From positions 22,352,631-22,416,630 of the forward strand of contig OZ023206.1 in NCBI GenBank assembly GCA_963995525.1: a stretch of DNA of 64,000 nt, written 5' to 3'. Shown piece by piece: positions 12,480 through 24,798 of the stretch. Made by a program: the position numbers and the translations under genes. Every line of letters starts with the position of its first letter. Position 1 is the first letter of the stretch. The notes under the pieces were generated by a model, which was not told the DNA's origin, ran no database searches, and saw only the letters and a list, made by a program, of their open reading frames with translations. The DNA comes from Escarpia spicata. Its lineage: Eukaryota > Annelida > Polychaeta > Sabellida > Siboglinidae.

Positions 12480-15400
12480 CAAACAGCCCAAACTTGAGCT
12501 AACGCAGGAGTTGTGTGGTGCTTGTTTGTGCGCATGCGTTATGGGTAGTTTGTTTGTTTATTTTATAGGCACTTTATATGATTGGGTGTGGTGAAAGGGA
12601 GGTTCATGATCGCTGTTTGAAACGCTATGGGGGTAGAAAGAGAACACTGCTGCATTGATGCGGCACCTAGGGGCTACGTAGTGGCCACGGTTTTTTGACT
12701 GTGTTAGTAGACCTGGTGGGGGTGTGATGTTGATTATGTTATTTAATATTTTGTCAAATGTCATGGCTTGTTTGATAATGCGTCGTCGTTCAAGAGTTGA
12801 CCATCCAAGGGTGGCTATTAGGTCTGCTGCGTTTGTTTGGCGTCTGTGGTCATTTCTGACAAATCTGGCAGCACAATGTTGTACTCTTTCAAGGTGTTTA
12901 ATTTGGGTGGCAGTGTGTGGGTTCCATATGGGAGAGGCATACTCGAGTTTTGGTCGGATTAGCATGTTATTGGCTGTTTCTTTTACTTCAGGTTTGCATG
13001 GTCCGAGGGTTCGTTTGATCATGCCTAGGACTTTTGAAGATTTGGAAGCTATGTCAGTGATATGGTTAGCCCAGGTTAGTTTAGAATCTAATTTTATTCC
13101 AAGATATGTGTGGCTAGAGGCGGTAGAGAGTGGCATGCCAAAGAGTGAATATTAATGTAGTCTGGGTTTGTTTTGTTTTGTTTGTTATTGGGAGATGCAC
13201 ACATTTAGATATGTTAAATTCCATCTGCCATTTATTAGACCATGTTTGGAGTTTGATCAGGTCAGATTGGAGAGTTTCGTGGTCGGTTTCGGATGTGATT
13301 TTGCGATATATAATGCTGTCGTCTGCAAAGAGACGTACGGAAGATTGGACATTTTCGGTTATGTCGTTTATGTAGAGTAAAAATAGGACAGGTCCTAGGA
13401 CTGAGCCCTGTGGTACATCAGATGTAACATCTGTGCTGTCCGACAGGGCTCCATTGGGCTGTTTGCGATTGGATAGAGACGATTTGATCCAGTTTTGTGT
13501 GTTTCCAGTTATTCCATAGAAAGCTAATTTCGATAGGAGGCGTTTATGGGGGACTTTGTCGAAGGCTTTGGCGAAATCGAGTAGGATGGGATCTATTTGT
13601 GTCTTATTGTCCATAGCAGTCATCCAGTCGTGGACTGTCTCGATGAGTTGGGATTCACAAGACAGACCTGGTTGGAATCCATGTTGGAAGTAGATGATGA
13701 TGTTGTGTTTGTGTAAGGGTTTCCACATGTTGCTTAGAATGATGTGCTCCATAACTTTGCAGAGGATGCATGTTAACGAAATTGGTCTATAATTAGCTGG
13801 ATCTGATTTGTGGCTTTTTCGTGTATTGGTGTTACTAGTGCTTGGAGCCAGTCATCTGGGAGTTTGCAAGTGTTGTATGACTGCTGGAAAATGTGTGTGA
13901 TGATGGGGGCAATTTCCACTGCAGTCTCTTTAAGGACTCTGGCTGGGAGTTCGTCGGGGCCTGTAGCTTTATTTTGGTTTAGGTTTTTCAGTTGCTTAAT
14001 TACTCCGTCTATCCCGATTTCGAGGGAAGGCATATCGGGATATATGGATGGAGCTAGTTGGGGGATGAAGTAGATTTCTTGAGTAAACACGGAACTAAAT
14101 TGGTTGTTAAGTGTATTTGCTTTGTCGTGATCATTTGTGATTGGTTGGTCGTTTGCTTGCAGTGTAGGGATGCCAATGTATTCTCGTTTGTTTGCTTTAA
14201 TGAATGACCAGAATTGTTTTGGGTTTGTTTTTAGGCTGTCTCCAATGTGAATGTTTAAATAGTCTGAGTAGGATTTGGTTGCAGCTTTAGTGGCTTATTT
14301 TCGGAGTTGCCTAAACCTTTCCCAGTCACTATTACGTCCAGTTTTTTTTATGGCTTTTGTTGCGTTTTCTTTGCATTCTTATTATTTCACGTGTTATCCA
14401 TGGGAGGTGGGTTTTTGCTTATGTGTTGCGGCTGGGGATATTATTGTTGACTAATGTAGTAAGATTGTTCCGGAAAAAGTTCCAATTTGTGTTGACATGT
14501 GTTGTTGGGTTCGTGTCAAAGTATGTTGTTGTTAGTTGTTTTATGTCATCTTTAAGCTTATACCAGTTTGCAGATTTATATTGGACCACTTTGTGTGGTG
14601 GTTTACTGTTACGGATTGGATTTAGGTTTACGTTAAAGGTCACAGCTTCATGATCACTCAATTATCGAAGGATTAGAAGTGAGTATGAGGTCAATGATAT
14701 TGCCGGAATCAACTCATGTGGAATCGTTGACCATGTTTTGTAATCCAAATTCTCTAATTATTTATAGCAGTTTGTTATGCTTGCTGGCAGTTCTGTTGTC
14801 AGTGGTTTGCTGCTTGCCCCAGTTAATATCAGGAAGGTTGAAGTCACCTGCTAGAACTACATTAGGAGAAGTTTTTTTGTGATCTGTACAATTTAGTTAG
14901 GGATTCGTGGAGAGCTTCAAGGGATTGAAGGTGGTCACTGGGGGGGGGGGGGTCGGTAGTAGGATGCAAAGTATATGGATTTGTGTCCATACTATTTCAC
15001 AGCTTGAGTTTAGTTTTGTAACTGGTTCTGCTACAATGTCATCGCGGAAGGCTATGAGAACTCCACCACCATGGGTGTTTCTGTCCTTTCGGATGGCGCT
15101 ATAGTTAGGTGGTAGGAACGAATAGGTGGGGTAGTTTTCGTCTATTTTGGTTTCGACTAGGAATATTACGTCAGGATTATTTGACTAAATAGTTGTTTTT
15201 AATTGGGTTGTCTTTGCGATGCTTTTGACACTGTTGGTATTGAATAGAATTCCGCTAAGTGTCTTACGTTTGGTTTTCTTACAACGTTCAGGGGTTGATT
15301 CATTTTGAGGGTTTCGTCCAAAGGTTGGATCCCAGGTTTGGGATGTACGACTCGTGTTTGTTTGAGAGATCTGTGTGTGGGGGTCAATGTTTTGGTTATT

Positions 15401-15640
15401 TTGGTCACTAAGGCTGTTATATCGGTTGTGAGAACATTCCAATAAGTGGTCTTGGAAGAAGGAATGACTGTAGTTAGGATGGTCGCATTTCATGCAGTGC
15501 CAGGAACAGGAACTGTTACAGAGTTGCTTAGTTGGTAGTGGATCAAGTGAGCATGTCTTATCCGTAGTGCCAAGAATATTAGTGATTTTGGCTGTAGTAG
15601 TTGTTTCGAACACTTGAATTGGGTTTGTAAAATAACGTGT
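12480..15640 (-). mobile_element. LINE with PHD-like finger, endonuclease and RT, decayed
   Basis: A nearly full-length non-LTR element on the minus strand. From its 5' end: a Cys-rich PHD-like motif (CSWHCMKCDH near 15500); an AP endonuclease starting at SGILFNTNS near 15250 and passing AGDFNLPDINWG near 14820-14860; an RT with NKATGPDELPARVLKE (about 13960), LLDFAKAFDKVPH (about 13560), DVPQGSVLGP and the catalytic FADD (about 13290); then a C-terminal part with LGWSTLERRR. Frameshifts and stops divide it into at least six frames, so it is inactive. A poly-G run interrupts it at 14941-14952. Confidence 0.9.
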
Positions 15641-18600
15641 CTCGTCCTATGTCGGGTCAACGGCAATGCGGTAGTGCAAGTTAATCAGTAATTTATCGAT
15701 CTTTTCTTGGAAGAAACGTGAACAATTTATCACATCTGGTGTAGTCTCCCCTCAAATAATGGGACCTCGAGGAAGATCAACATCGCTTAACAGTGATTTG
15801 ATGGCTCACGCTGTTGTATAACAATTTACCGTTTCTGGTACGTAATAAACCATGTTTGATTCTGTTGCTATATCTCATTGAGTATAAGCTTTAACATGGC
15901 GCAGTCAACAAAAGGCCACGAACTCAAAATAAGACGTTAAAAAGTCGATTTGTCTGTAAACGGTAGCGACAAAATGGACAGAAAATCTCGTGTCGCAAGC
16001 AAACACGGCGCCGCGGAGCTTTCAAAAGCTCCGCAAGAGCGCGCCACAAGCGTTGACGTTCACCAAAGTCCGCGCTGCGGTGACACAATCGCACCAGACT
16101 GGCTTGCGACATTCCTGTCTAAACAAGAAGAACTGGACAACAAACGTGAACAGCGAGAACAGGAACGGGAGCGCGCACGCGATGAAAGACATGAACTATC
16201 GATGCGTCTATTCTGCGAGACCCTCGACAGATGCGCTTATAAATCACCATCGCGCGCACACAGCAACGGCGCCAATGATGAGTCTAGTGGTCCAGAAACT
16301 CAACATACAGACACCGTGACCAACGTCCAGCGTACTTCTACCGGCCAACACGCTAAAACTAGACCGCCGGAGCCAATGGCAGCAGATATAACACTACGAG
16401 AACTACCAGCATGAAGGCGATCATGGGTAGATTTCGTGGAGTTAGAACAGCTCGATCGTCTCCCAAGACGTCAACAGAGAGCCATGTTGCGCACTAGCCT
16501 CTCTATTGAAATGCGTGCTACATTACAATAGGCCATCGATGTAGACAATGATGACGATATAACCGTTACAGCGACCTTAGACCGAATCCAAGAACACATC
16601 CGAGCCAAACGAAATGTTACACTAGACAGGGTGGCACTAGAAGAACGCAAATAAGAAGAAGGCGAACCGTTCGACCACTTCTACATGGAATTGCGGGAAA
16701 TTTCCAACAACGCAGACCTTTGCCAGCAGTGCTTAGACGATCGTCTTACTACGCGAATTATGTCGGGAATTCGTGACCCAGAAACAAGACGAAAGTTATT
16801 AGCAATCACGCCTCCCCCTTCTCTACTGACAACAGTTGATATCTGCAGGAGTGAAGAATCAGCAAGGAATGACGAAGCTGCACTTGCAAACAATGACAAA
16901 GGCCATACGAAGATAGACAGAATTGGCAAGAAAACCTGGCAACGTAGTAAAACCAGGAATAACGCCACTTCAAAACATAACCACATATGCGGTTATTGTG
17001 GAAAATCGGCTCATAAAACACGAGATGAATGTCCTGCACGACACATTGTATGTTCAGTATGTAAGAAAATGGATCATTGGGCTACGTGTTGCCGTCAGAA
17101 CAATCCACAGAATAAGAGTACACGTCGATCGACCGCAATGAGTCAGATTCGCGTACTGGACATTCTGGGAAAGAAAAAACATCGTCGCGCCCCGCGCATT
17201 AAAGTACAACTTCATCATAATGCTGATGACAGCTTCATCACAACAGCACAGGCAACACCAGATACAGGGGCCGAAGCCATTTTTGCAGGGTTTGATATCC
17301 TAAAACAAATAGGATTAGACATCGGAAATACATGTCCCCCGCCCGAAGACAATCATTGCTGCCAATGGTACATCAATCGAATGTATTAGCACAGTAGACA
17401 TCCATATCCATGCAGCAGACAAATATACGGAAGAGACGGTTCTTATCTGCAAAGAGCAAAAAGGACTTCTGCTGGCATGGTATGTTTGCCGAGACTTAGG
17501 AATCGTGCCGAACGATTATCCCAAACCAATTCGTGCCATAGGACGGTCATGCGAAACAAAATCGCCAAAAAAGATTCCTCCAGAACACGAGTCATCCGAC
17601 ATGCGAACACGCAAGCGCAATGACTTACTTGAAGAATTCAAAGACGTGTTCGACACAGGTGACCAACTGAAGAAAATGTTGGGTGAACCAATGAAAATCC
17701 ACTTGAACGAGAACGTTGAGACTTGCAATATCTGCCACTCGTCCCATTCCTTTCGCATGGCGGGATGAAGTCAAAGCAAATCTCGACCAGATGTCAAGAC
17801 AAGGCATTATCAAGCCATTGGGAGACGTTCCCACCAGATGGTGTCATCCGCTCGTGGTAGTGCCAAAACCACGAGGGGGTATACGTCTTTGTGTGGACCT
17901 CACACGTCTCAACAAATCCGTTCGTCGACCAATTCATCCTATGAAGACACCGAAAGAAGTAGTCTCCAACATCAAACCAGGGTCAAGAGACGTTAGACGC
18001 AAAACAAGGGTACTGGCAGATACCACTCTCGCTCGAATGCCAAGAACTGACGACTTTCTTGACTCCTTAGGGATGTTATCTCTTCTTGAGAAGCCTCATG
18101 GGACTGTCCTCAACCGGCGATGAATATTGCAGACGCGGCGACATAGCGATCGCCAGCTTAAACAACGTCGAAAAGGTCATGGATGACGTCGTTGTACACG
18201 ATGAAAACTTTGAGCAGCACATCGAAAGAGTTCGCTCAGTGTTGCTCCGTTGTCGGGAGCACAGCATCACACTTGAACCCCGACAAGTTCAAGTTCGCGG
18301 AAAATGAGGTGAATTACGTTGGCTTCAAAATCAACGCAGAAGGCGTCAATACAGATCCGGAAAAACTGAAAGCAATTGCCGAATTCCCTACACCAGCCTG
18401 CTTGACAGAACTACGATCTTTTATGGGCCTTATAAACCAGCTTGGTGACTTCACGACAGCTGTCAGTACAACTGCTGATCCATTGCGTGATATACTGAAG
18501 AGCAAGAACGAGTTTCGATGGACTGAAACACACAGCAAAGCCTTTCAAGCCACCAAGAAAGCGTTGGTAACTGCTCCTACACTGGCACACTTTGATCCAT

Positions 18601-20083
18601 CAAAACCAACGGCGCTACACACAGATGCAAAGGTCTGGGCTATGCTCTTTCGCAGCAACACGCAGACAAATGGCGACTGATTCAGTGCGGATCACGCTTT
18701 CTTACAGACACGGAAAGTCGCTATGCCATGGTGGAATTAGAGCTACTGGCAGCCACCTGGGCAATGAAGAAGTGTCGCATTCAACTACTCGGACTGTCAC
18801 CATTTTGAGTTGGTCGTCGATCACAAACCATTGGTGACAATTCTCGATCGCCATCGCCTTGACGATATCGACAACACGCGTCTTCAACGTCTCAAAGAAA
18901 AGACATCACTCTTCTCGTTCACGACACGCTGGACAAAGGGCAAAGACCATTGCATCCCAGATGCTTTGTCACGTGCACCTGTGTCGGATCCATCAGAGGA
19001 GGATCAAGAAGCAGAAGAAGAAGTAGAACACTACGTTCACGCGGTAACCATCAATGCATCAGAATGGTACATAAAGACGACCAAGATGAACAGCAAGATC
19101 ACCTATGTGACCCGATACTAGATCGACTTAGAACAGTCGCTATGCAAGACGAAAAGTACAAAACTCTCATTGACAATGTCCAGAATGGCTTCCCGTCTTC
19201 AAGAGACAAAGCAAACGCTAGTGTCATACCATTCTGGAACATCAGAAACGAGCTGTCAGTGGACGACGGGATAGTCCTGTATGGACCTCGTATTGTCGTG
19301 CCCAAGTCAGCTCGACGTGAAGTCCTAGCGCGTCTTCATGACTCGCACCAAGGGACCGATAGAACGAAACGCAGGGCGAGACAAAACGTGTACTGGCCTG
19401 GCATTAGTAACGATATCGCTACGACAGTGGCAAGTTGCAATAAATGTCAAGAACTCCGACCTTCTCAGCAACGCGAACCACTGAGATCAGAACCTCTACC
19501 AAACAGGGTGTTTGAAGATGTGTCAGCAGACTTCTTCCACTACGCCGGACGAGATTATCTCGTCTACGTAGATCGACTCTCAGGATGGCCTGTGGTCTTC
19601 CATTTCCCAAAGGCTAAGACTACATCCCGCCACACCATCTATGCATGTCGACGTGCATTCGTGGAGCTTGGAGTCCCAGTGCGATTTACATCTGATGGTG
19701 GTCCTCAGTTCGCGTCTCGTGAGTTTAACCAGTTCTTAAAACGCTGGGGCGTTCGTCCCGCACCATCCACATCACCTTACCACCAATCTAACGGACATGC
19801 CGAGGCTGCGGTGAAAACAATGAAAAAACTCATTGCAACAACAACCGTGAATGGAGATCTGGACGATGAGAATTTCCAGCGAGGACTTCTAGAATACCGC
19901 AATACTCCTCGTGCAGGTGGCCTCTCCCCTGCACAAATCCTATTTGGACACCCACTGCAATCGGCAGTACCCGCACATCGACAATCGTTTGCAAGCAAGT
20001 GGCAAAATGTGGCGGATAAGCAGGATGCTGGCTGCGGGCAAACACATGCACGGGGGAAGAGCGTTACAACAGGCCATTTCTAG
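15641..20083 (+). mobile_element. Ty3/gypsy LTR retrotransposon, decayed and 3' truncated
   Basis: The order is 5' LTR remnant, primer binding site, gag, protease, RT, RNase H and integrase. Gag begins near 15950 with a charged coiled-coil-like region and is interrupted by three stops. Two zinc knuckles lie near 16990-17090 (CGYCGKSAH..., CSVCKKMDH...). The protease has DTGAEA near 17260. RT motifs include LCVDLTRLNK near 17890 and VMDDVVVHDENF near 18180, a variant of the usual YxDD box. RNase H lies around 18610-18900 (VVDHKPL). The integrase near 19330-19870 keeps an HHCC finger (HDSHQG, CNKCQE) and the D,D,E core (DVSADFF, TSDGGPQF, HAEAAVK). Several frameshifts break pol. The element ends abruptly about 20080 against a LINE fragment, so the 3' LTR is missing. 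Confidence 0.92.
15841..15910 (+). other. End of 5' LTR and primer binding site of the gypsy element
   Basis: AATAAA at 15844 and a terminal ACA at 15896 are followed by TGGCGCAGTCAACA, the usual TGG-initiated primer binding site of gypsy elements. The left LTR border is unclear because a LINE 5' end lies against it. Confidence 0.6.
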
Positions 20084-20900
20084 CCATCTTTTCCACCAGA
20101 GCTCGACCCTCTCTATTCCTCACTCCCCAGACACTGCCAACACTCTCCTCTTCACCAGGTTCCGCTACTCCAACATGTGCATTGAAGTCTCTCGCAATAC
20201 ACAACATCACCTCCAGCTCCACCAATCCCATCATCCTCTCCAAAGTATCCCTAACTCTTCTTTCTCTGCCTCCACCCTTCCCGTCTGTGGCCCGCATACA
20301 TACATAACAAATACCAGCTGTTTCCTAATCATCAGCCATGCCATCACTAAACGTTCCTTCCATCTTTCCACTCGAACCACCGTCTTACTGATCTCTTCTG
20401 ATACAATGGTGCCAACTCCATTACTTCTTCCATCTCCTCCTGCCATCACTAAACGTCCCTTCCATCTTTCCACTCAACCACCGTCTTACTGATCTCTTCT
20501 GATACAATGGTGCCAACTCCATTACTTCTTCCATCTCCTCCTGCCATCACTAAACGTCCCTTCCATCTTTCCACTCAACCATCGTCTTACTGATCTCTTC
20601 TGATACAATGGTGCCAACTCAATTACTTCTTCCATCTCCTCCTGCGTGTAGTAGCTTGAAACCATCCATCAGCATTCTCGCTCCTCCTTCCTTTTCGGTT
20701 CCTGTATGCATAGCACCTCCAAACGCCTTCTCCCCATCATCTCCACCACCTCAACCGCATTACCGCTCATTGAGCCAACATTCAAACTACCTAACCGAAC
20801 TTCACATTTGGATCGCTGCCGGCTGGACGATCCCCTGGACTTCGTCTTCTCGAAGCCGTCTCTTTCACTGTTGCTTGTACCATCATATGATTTAGGACAT
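20064..20900 (-). mobile_element. LINE AP-endonuclease fragment
   Basis: Read on the minus strand, an apurinic endonuclease starts near 20790 with GSLNVGSMSGNAVEVVEMM and continues with LEVLCIQEP, AGGDGRSNGVGTIVSEEI, VCGPQTGRVEAEKEEL and RDFNAHVGVAEPGEEE. The normally invariant GDFN box is RDFN here. The style is that of RTE-like or craniofacial-protein-2-like LINEs. No RT follows; the fragment stops at the gypsy integrase end. A 101-bp tandem repeat disrupts its centre. Confidence 0.85.
20340..20645. repeat. 101-bp tandem repeat, three copies, within endonuclease sequence
   Basis: Units of 101-102 bp starting near 20351, 20453 and 20554 are almost identical (shared CTGATCTCTTCTGATACAAT). 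They repeat a part of the endonuclease coding sequence, so they arose after this LINE copy inserted. Confidence 0.88.
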
Positions 20901-20999
20901 CACAGCCACTCAGCAGCGCTGCCCTGGCTGACCTGCTAGTGTGGTTTTATGTCAGAGTTTTCCTTCTCCTAGATCACCTCATTTACTCTACATTGTTTC

Positions 21000-21206
21000 A
21001 GTTAACTCAGCTGTATGAATGAGTACCTGGCTATGGACTGTGGTGGATATTTGTGTACGAATAGTCTTCGCGCATTAATTGCAGCGTGGCTGAATGCTTC
21101 CCAGAGAAGTCGAGATGGAGTTCGATTGAACTATCTGCCAGGGAGTAAAGTGTAAAGCGCTTTGAGCAGTCCCGAGGACTGGATACTGCGCTATATAAGA
21201 ACTTAC
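21000..21206 (+). mobile_element. tRNA-derived SINE, copy 4 (head missing)
   Basis: Central domain (CAGCTGTATGAATGAGTACC, GGATATTTGTGTACGAATAG) and tail (GGACTGGATACTGCGCTATA) of the family seen at 6783, 7066 and 10245. The tRNA-like head is absent, so it is 5' truncated. Confidence 0.85.
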
Positions 21207-21675
21207 TTTTTTACTACTACCAGAGATATTGGGAATAGGGAGTCGCGTGCATTGACGTTCAGTGTCTTACGAGTACCGGGGACGAATACATAAACACTGC
21301 GGGTGGTGCATAATATGTCTTTCACCCTTCTCTTCGTATGGTGGTATGCTATAATCACTAAGTGTTTCCAGCAAATTGGTTTAAACTTCACAACTCACTC
21401 ACCAGATGGAGCACTGTAAATGTGACATGTTGTATTTCGACTTGGGTTTGAATAATGCTGCTAGTCTATGCACAAAATCTCAAAAGGGCTTTAGAAAACA
21501 CTTTAGGGGTACCTAAATGTTACAAGCTGTCATCCATGCCAAGATTTATCTATGACATTTGTCGGTCATAACCAACCAGGATTACACTTTCTATAGTGAT
21601 TTTTACTGGGTAGTGAGCTATTTTGTGAAAATGGAGGCAGGGCTTTTTTAAGGTTTTTCAACATGTACACAATCA

Positions 21676-22180
21676 GCTATATATCTACTAATTACAGGGC
21701 TACGTGATAAAATTGTGTGTCTGCAAGTGTGGAAAAACGAATCAAGTGCGCAGCAAATTGTACATCAATACAATATATATAATTCAAATGAAAGAACAAA
21801 ACATACCAAATTATATTTAAAATTAATTAGGTTTCGTAACCGAAGGTGTACAATAGTTCAAAACAATTACTTACATACGTGATACTTGACAACTGTTTTT
21901 ACATCAAAACCTTCCAAATTCATTTCCAATTAGAACAACACTAGAATTTCTAACAAACGATGTAATTATGTTACATAACCAACATATTAACCCTACCCCC
22001 TACTTTTCATAACCGCCGCCCAAGAACATAATCGGCAGTATATGTACTAATTACAAGGTTACATAGCTAATTTTTCCCATCAATCTCAGTTCATTTCTAT
22101 AATAAAACAACACTACATTTTCTGAAAAACAATGTAATATTTTGCATATAAAACCGAACACTAATCCTACCCCCTGCATT
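21676..22180. repeat. Diverged tandem repeat, roughly 175-bp unit
   Basis: Recurring landmarks are TACTAATTACARGGYTAC at 21688 and 22046, AACAACACTA near 21940 and 22105, and CCTACCCCCT near 21996 and 22173. The copies are clearly diverged. No coding potential. Confidence 0.55.
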
Positions 22181-22342
22181 TCCGGGAATTGTTACATTCC
22201 CAGGCAGCACACCACTCGCTCTCATGGCGCGCCGCCATTTGATTGCGTTTGTGTACTCGTAAGCCGTTGGAGGGCGCCACATGTACTGGGTCGCAGCATA
22301 ATGGACAGGAGTGTCGCATCTCCCTATTTCCAATATATCTGC

Positions 22343-22795
22343 TACTACTACTGCTGCTGCTGCTGATGATGGTGATGGTGATGGTGATGATGACGATGCT
22401 GCTGCTGCTGTTACTGCTGGTGCTGCAGCTACTGCTGATGATGATGCTGATGTTGTTGTTGCTGCTGCTGCTTATGTTGATGTTGCTGCTGCTGCTGCTG
22501 CAGCTGCTGTTGCTGTTGCTGCTGCTGTTGCTGTTGCTGCTGCTGCTGCTGATGCTGCTGCTGCTGCTGATGATGATGATGATGCTGATGTTGATGCTGC
22601 TGCTGATGCTGCTGATGCTGCTGCTGCTGATGATGATGATGATGCTAGTGCTGATGCTGATGCTGATGCTGATGTTGCTGCTACTACTACTACTAAGACG
22701 ACGGCGACGACGACCACCTCCACCATCACCACCACCACCATCACCACCACCACCACCACCTCCACCAACACCAATACCAATACCACCACCACCAT
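22343..22795. repeat. Trinucleotide cascade: (CTG/GAT)n then (CCA/CAC)n
   Basis: About 350 bp of mixed CTG, TTG, GAT and CTA triplets change over near 22695 to CCA/CAC triplets up to 22795. The open frames here read as poly-Leu/Met, poly-Ala/Asp or poly-Val/Ser and are repeat artefacts. Confidence 0.95.
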
Positions 22796-22796
22796 C

Positions 22797-22960
22797 AATT
22801 GTTAATTTGTTAATTAAATTAAATTAATTAAGTTAATTTAATATAATTAATACATTTTCTCAATAAACACTAATTAATTAAATTAAGTTAATTAAGTTTT
22901 CTGGAAGAGCTTAATTTAATTTAATTTAATTTAATTGACAACTTTTCAATTAACTTGACA
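22797..22960. repeat. TTAAT/TTAATTTAAT-rich low-complexity tract
   Basis: Dense TTAATTAAATTAA words. A smaller tract of the same composition occurs near 23650-23770. These would be attractive targets for TTAA-specific transposons, but I see no inverted termini here. Confidence 0.8.
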
Positions 22961-24040
22961 TCTTTTCAATTAACTTTCAATTAACTTTGTTTTATTGGGT
23001 ATTATTTTATGCATTCCTGAGATGGTTGTCACTAGGTTGCTGTCAATAGATATAATGAATAGATGGTAATAGTGCACGCTACAAACAGTCATTGACCAAA
23101 CTGACACCAAACATTAGTTAGGTCTAGGCAGTTGTCCGAACAGGCTCAAATATCCAGCTACGGTCTTTCTATGACTGAGCTGGGTGAATTGTAATGTTCA
23201 GTATGTGACCAGATGCTTCAGTTTTATTACGTAAGAGGATGTTCAGAGGTGGGTTCTGATCTAATAAATTAGTGGTACTAGTGTAGCCTGGCTAAAGATC
23301 AAAGAGGATATTGAATCATGGACGCTGACAGGTGCTAATCCACCATTGAACAAACAGTAGCTATAGACACTGCAAGGAGTTCTGCCACTGCCAGCCACAT
23401 GTCTGCTTCATTGGTTTCTAGCACAAGTCCAACATTTTATTTAGAGTCTGGAGGTTTCCTAGACGTAATCCCTTATGACAAATCCCAAGGGATAAACCTG
23501 AAAAGTGAACACAATTTGGCAATACATTATTTAACTTAAATTGTCGGAATGTGCTTTCAAGTTTAGAGATATTTGTGTAATGTAATTATGCTTTATTAGC
23601 AGGCTTGCCCTCTTAGACATTATGTTTCTGTTAGCCCCCTTATTGGCTTTTTTTGTTGTATTAAAATTAATTGTTAACTGTATTGAAGTTAATTGGTATT
23701 TTAATTGAACAATTGGTTGTTAATTGAATGAAAGTAAATTATTCCTTTATTAATTAATTAATTATACAACGCACAGTATCACTATTTTAATCACAATATA
23801 TCAAACACTATACAAAACAACGCCATTAGAACGACATATTTATCACACAAATAACATATACATACTTGTTCAGCAAATATATATAATATATATCCTAACG
23901 TAAACTATTCTGCAAAACTCATTTATTAATTCCTCCATGAAAGACTGTAATTATGGCAGACGCGTATTCATTTTTAGCGCGTGTGCGCGTGCGTGCGCGT
24001 GCGTGCATATGTGTGTACGAGCGTATATATGCGTGGATGC
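22961..24040. other. Unassigned AT-rich DNA before the assembly gap
   Basis: No recognisable gene or mobile element. The last 70 bases before the gap are GTGTGCGCGT-type low-complexity sequence, which probably caused the gap. Confidence 0.5.
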
Positions 24041-24240
24041 NNNNNNNNNNNNNNNNNNNNNNNNNNNNNNNNNNNNNNNNNNNNNNNNNNNNNNNNNNNN
24101 NNNNNNNNNNNNNNNNNNNNNNNNNNNNNNNNNNNNNNNNNNNNNNNNNNNNNNNNNNNNNNNNNNNNNNNNNNNNNNNNNNNNNNNNNNNNNNNNNNNN
24201 NNNNNNNNNNNNNNNNNNNNNNNNNNNNNNNNNNNNNNNN
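24041..24240. other. Assembly gap of 200 N
   Basis: Exactly 200 N bases, so probably a placeholder of arbitrary size. Sequence just left is purine-pyrimidine alternating low complexity. Confidence 0.99.
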
Positions 24241-24639
24241 CACTCGAGAACCGTCAAGTTCCTCCAGGCTAATCATCTTGAAATTAAACTAAATGTTACC
24301 CTGCTCGCAGCGCCAATATTGTGCGCAGCACTTAATGGGCAGGCACAATGGGCAGACCTGCGACGGGCCGACGAGATTGCGGGTCTTAATGGACGGGCGA
24401 TCACGGCGGCGGTAGTTCAGACTTGTATGGTGGCTATTGTGTTGCATGGGTATTTATAAGGTGTGTGTGTATTATTGAGGTGTATTGCGGTTGGGCGTCC
24501 TTATCTTGGGTGAGTCAACTACTTACAGCGCTGCTCCGCACCACAGAACAATAATATTTGTATCTAGATGTAGGTCAGAGGGGCTAAGAATTTCATATTT
24601 GTTATTTTTTGACTTTTCAGACATTCACATCTGCCATTT

Positions 24640-24770
24640 TTAAACATGGCGGTCGTCAATATAAATATTTTAATAACTGCGTTACGTAGAGCCGTGTAGT
24701 TCACATTTTTGCACAGCCTGGAGGATAGCAATTTCAAAAAGTGTAACGATTTATCTTAGGGGGTGGGATT
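24640..24770. repeat. GCCATTTTxAAAxATGGC palindromic repeat unit, left of LINE
   Basis: The unit has a near-palindrome at about 24631-24653, then a tail GTAGAGCCGTGTAGTTCACA. A related tail and two more palindromes occur at 27880-28055 on the other side of the LINE. Confidence 0.55.
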
Positions 24771-24798
24771 CACAGATTTATGGGGATACTTTGTTGGG

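Noticed and set aside
11525..15104. Plus-strand open frames in the LINE region
   Set aside because: They lie opposite clear minus-strand endonuclease and RT motifs and show no conserved features of their own.
22243..22827. Long open frames rich in Leu, Ala/Asp or Val
   Set aside because: They are translations of a CTG/GAT trinucleotide repeat in all frames, with no other coding signal.
23919..24459. Open frames spanning the 24041-24240 gap
   Set aside because: They are open only because N codons are not stops. The sequence right of the gap matches nothing I recognise.
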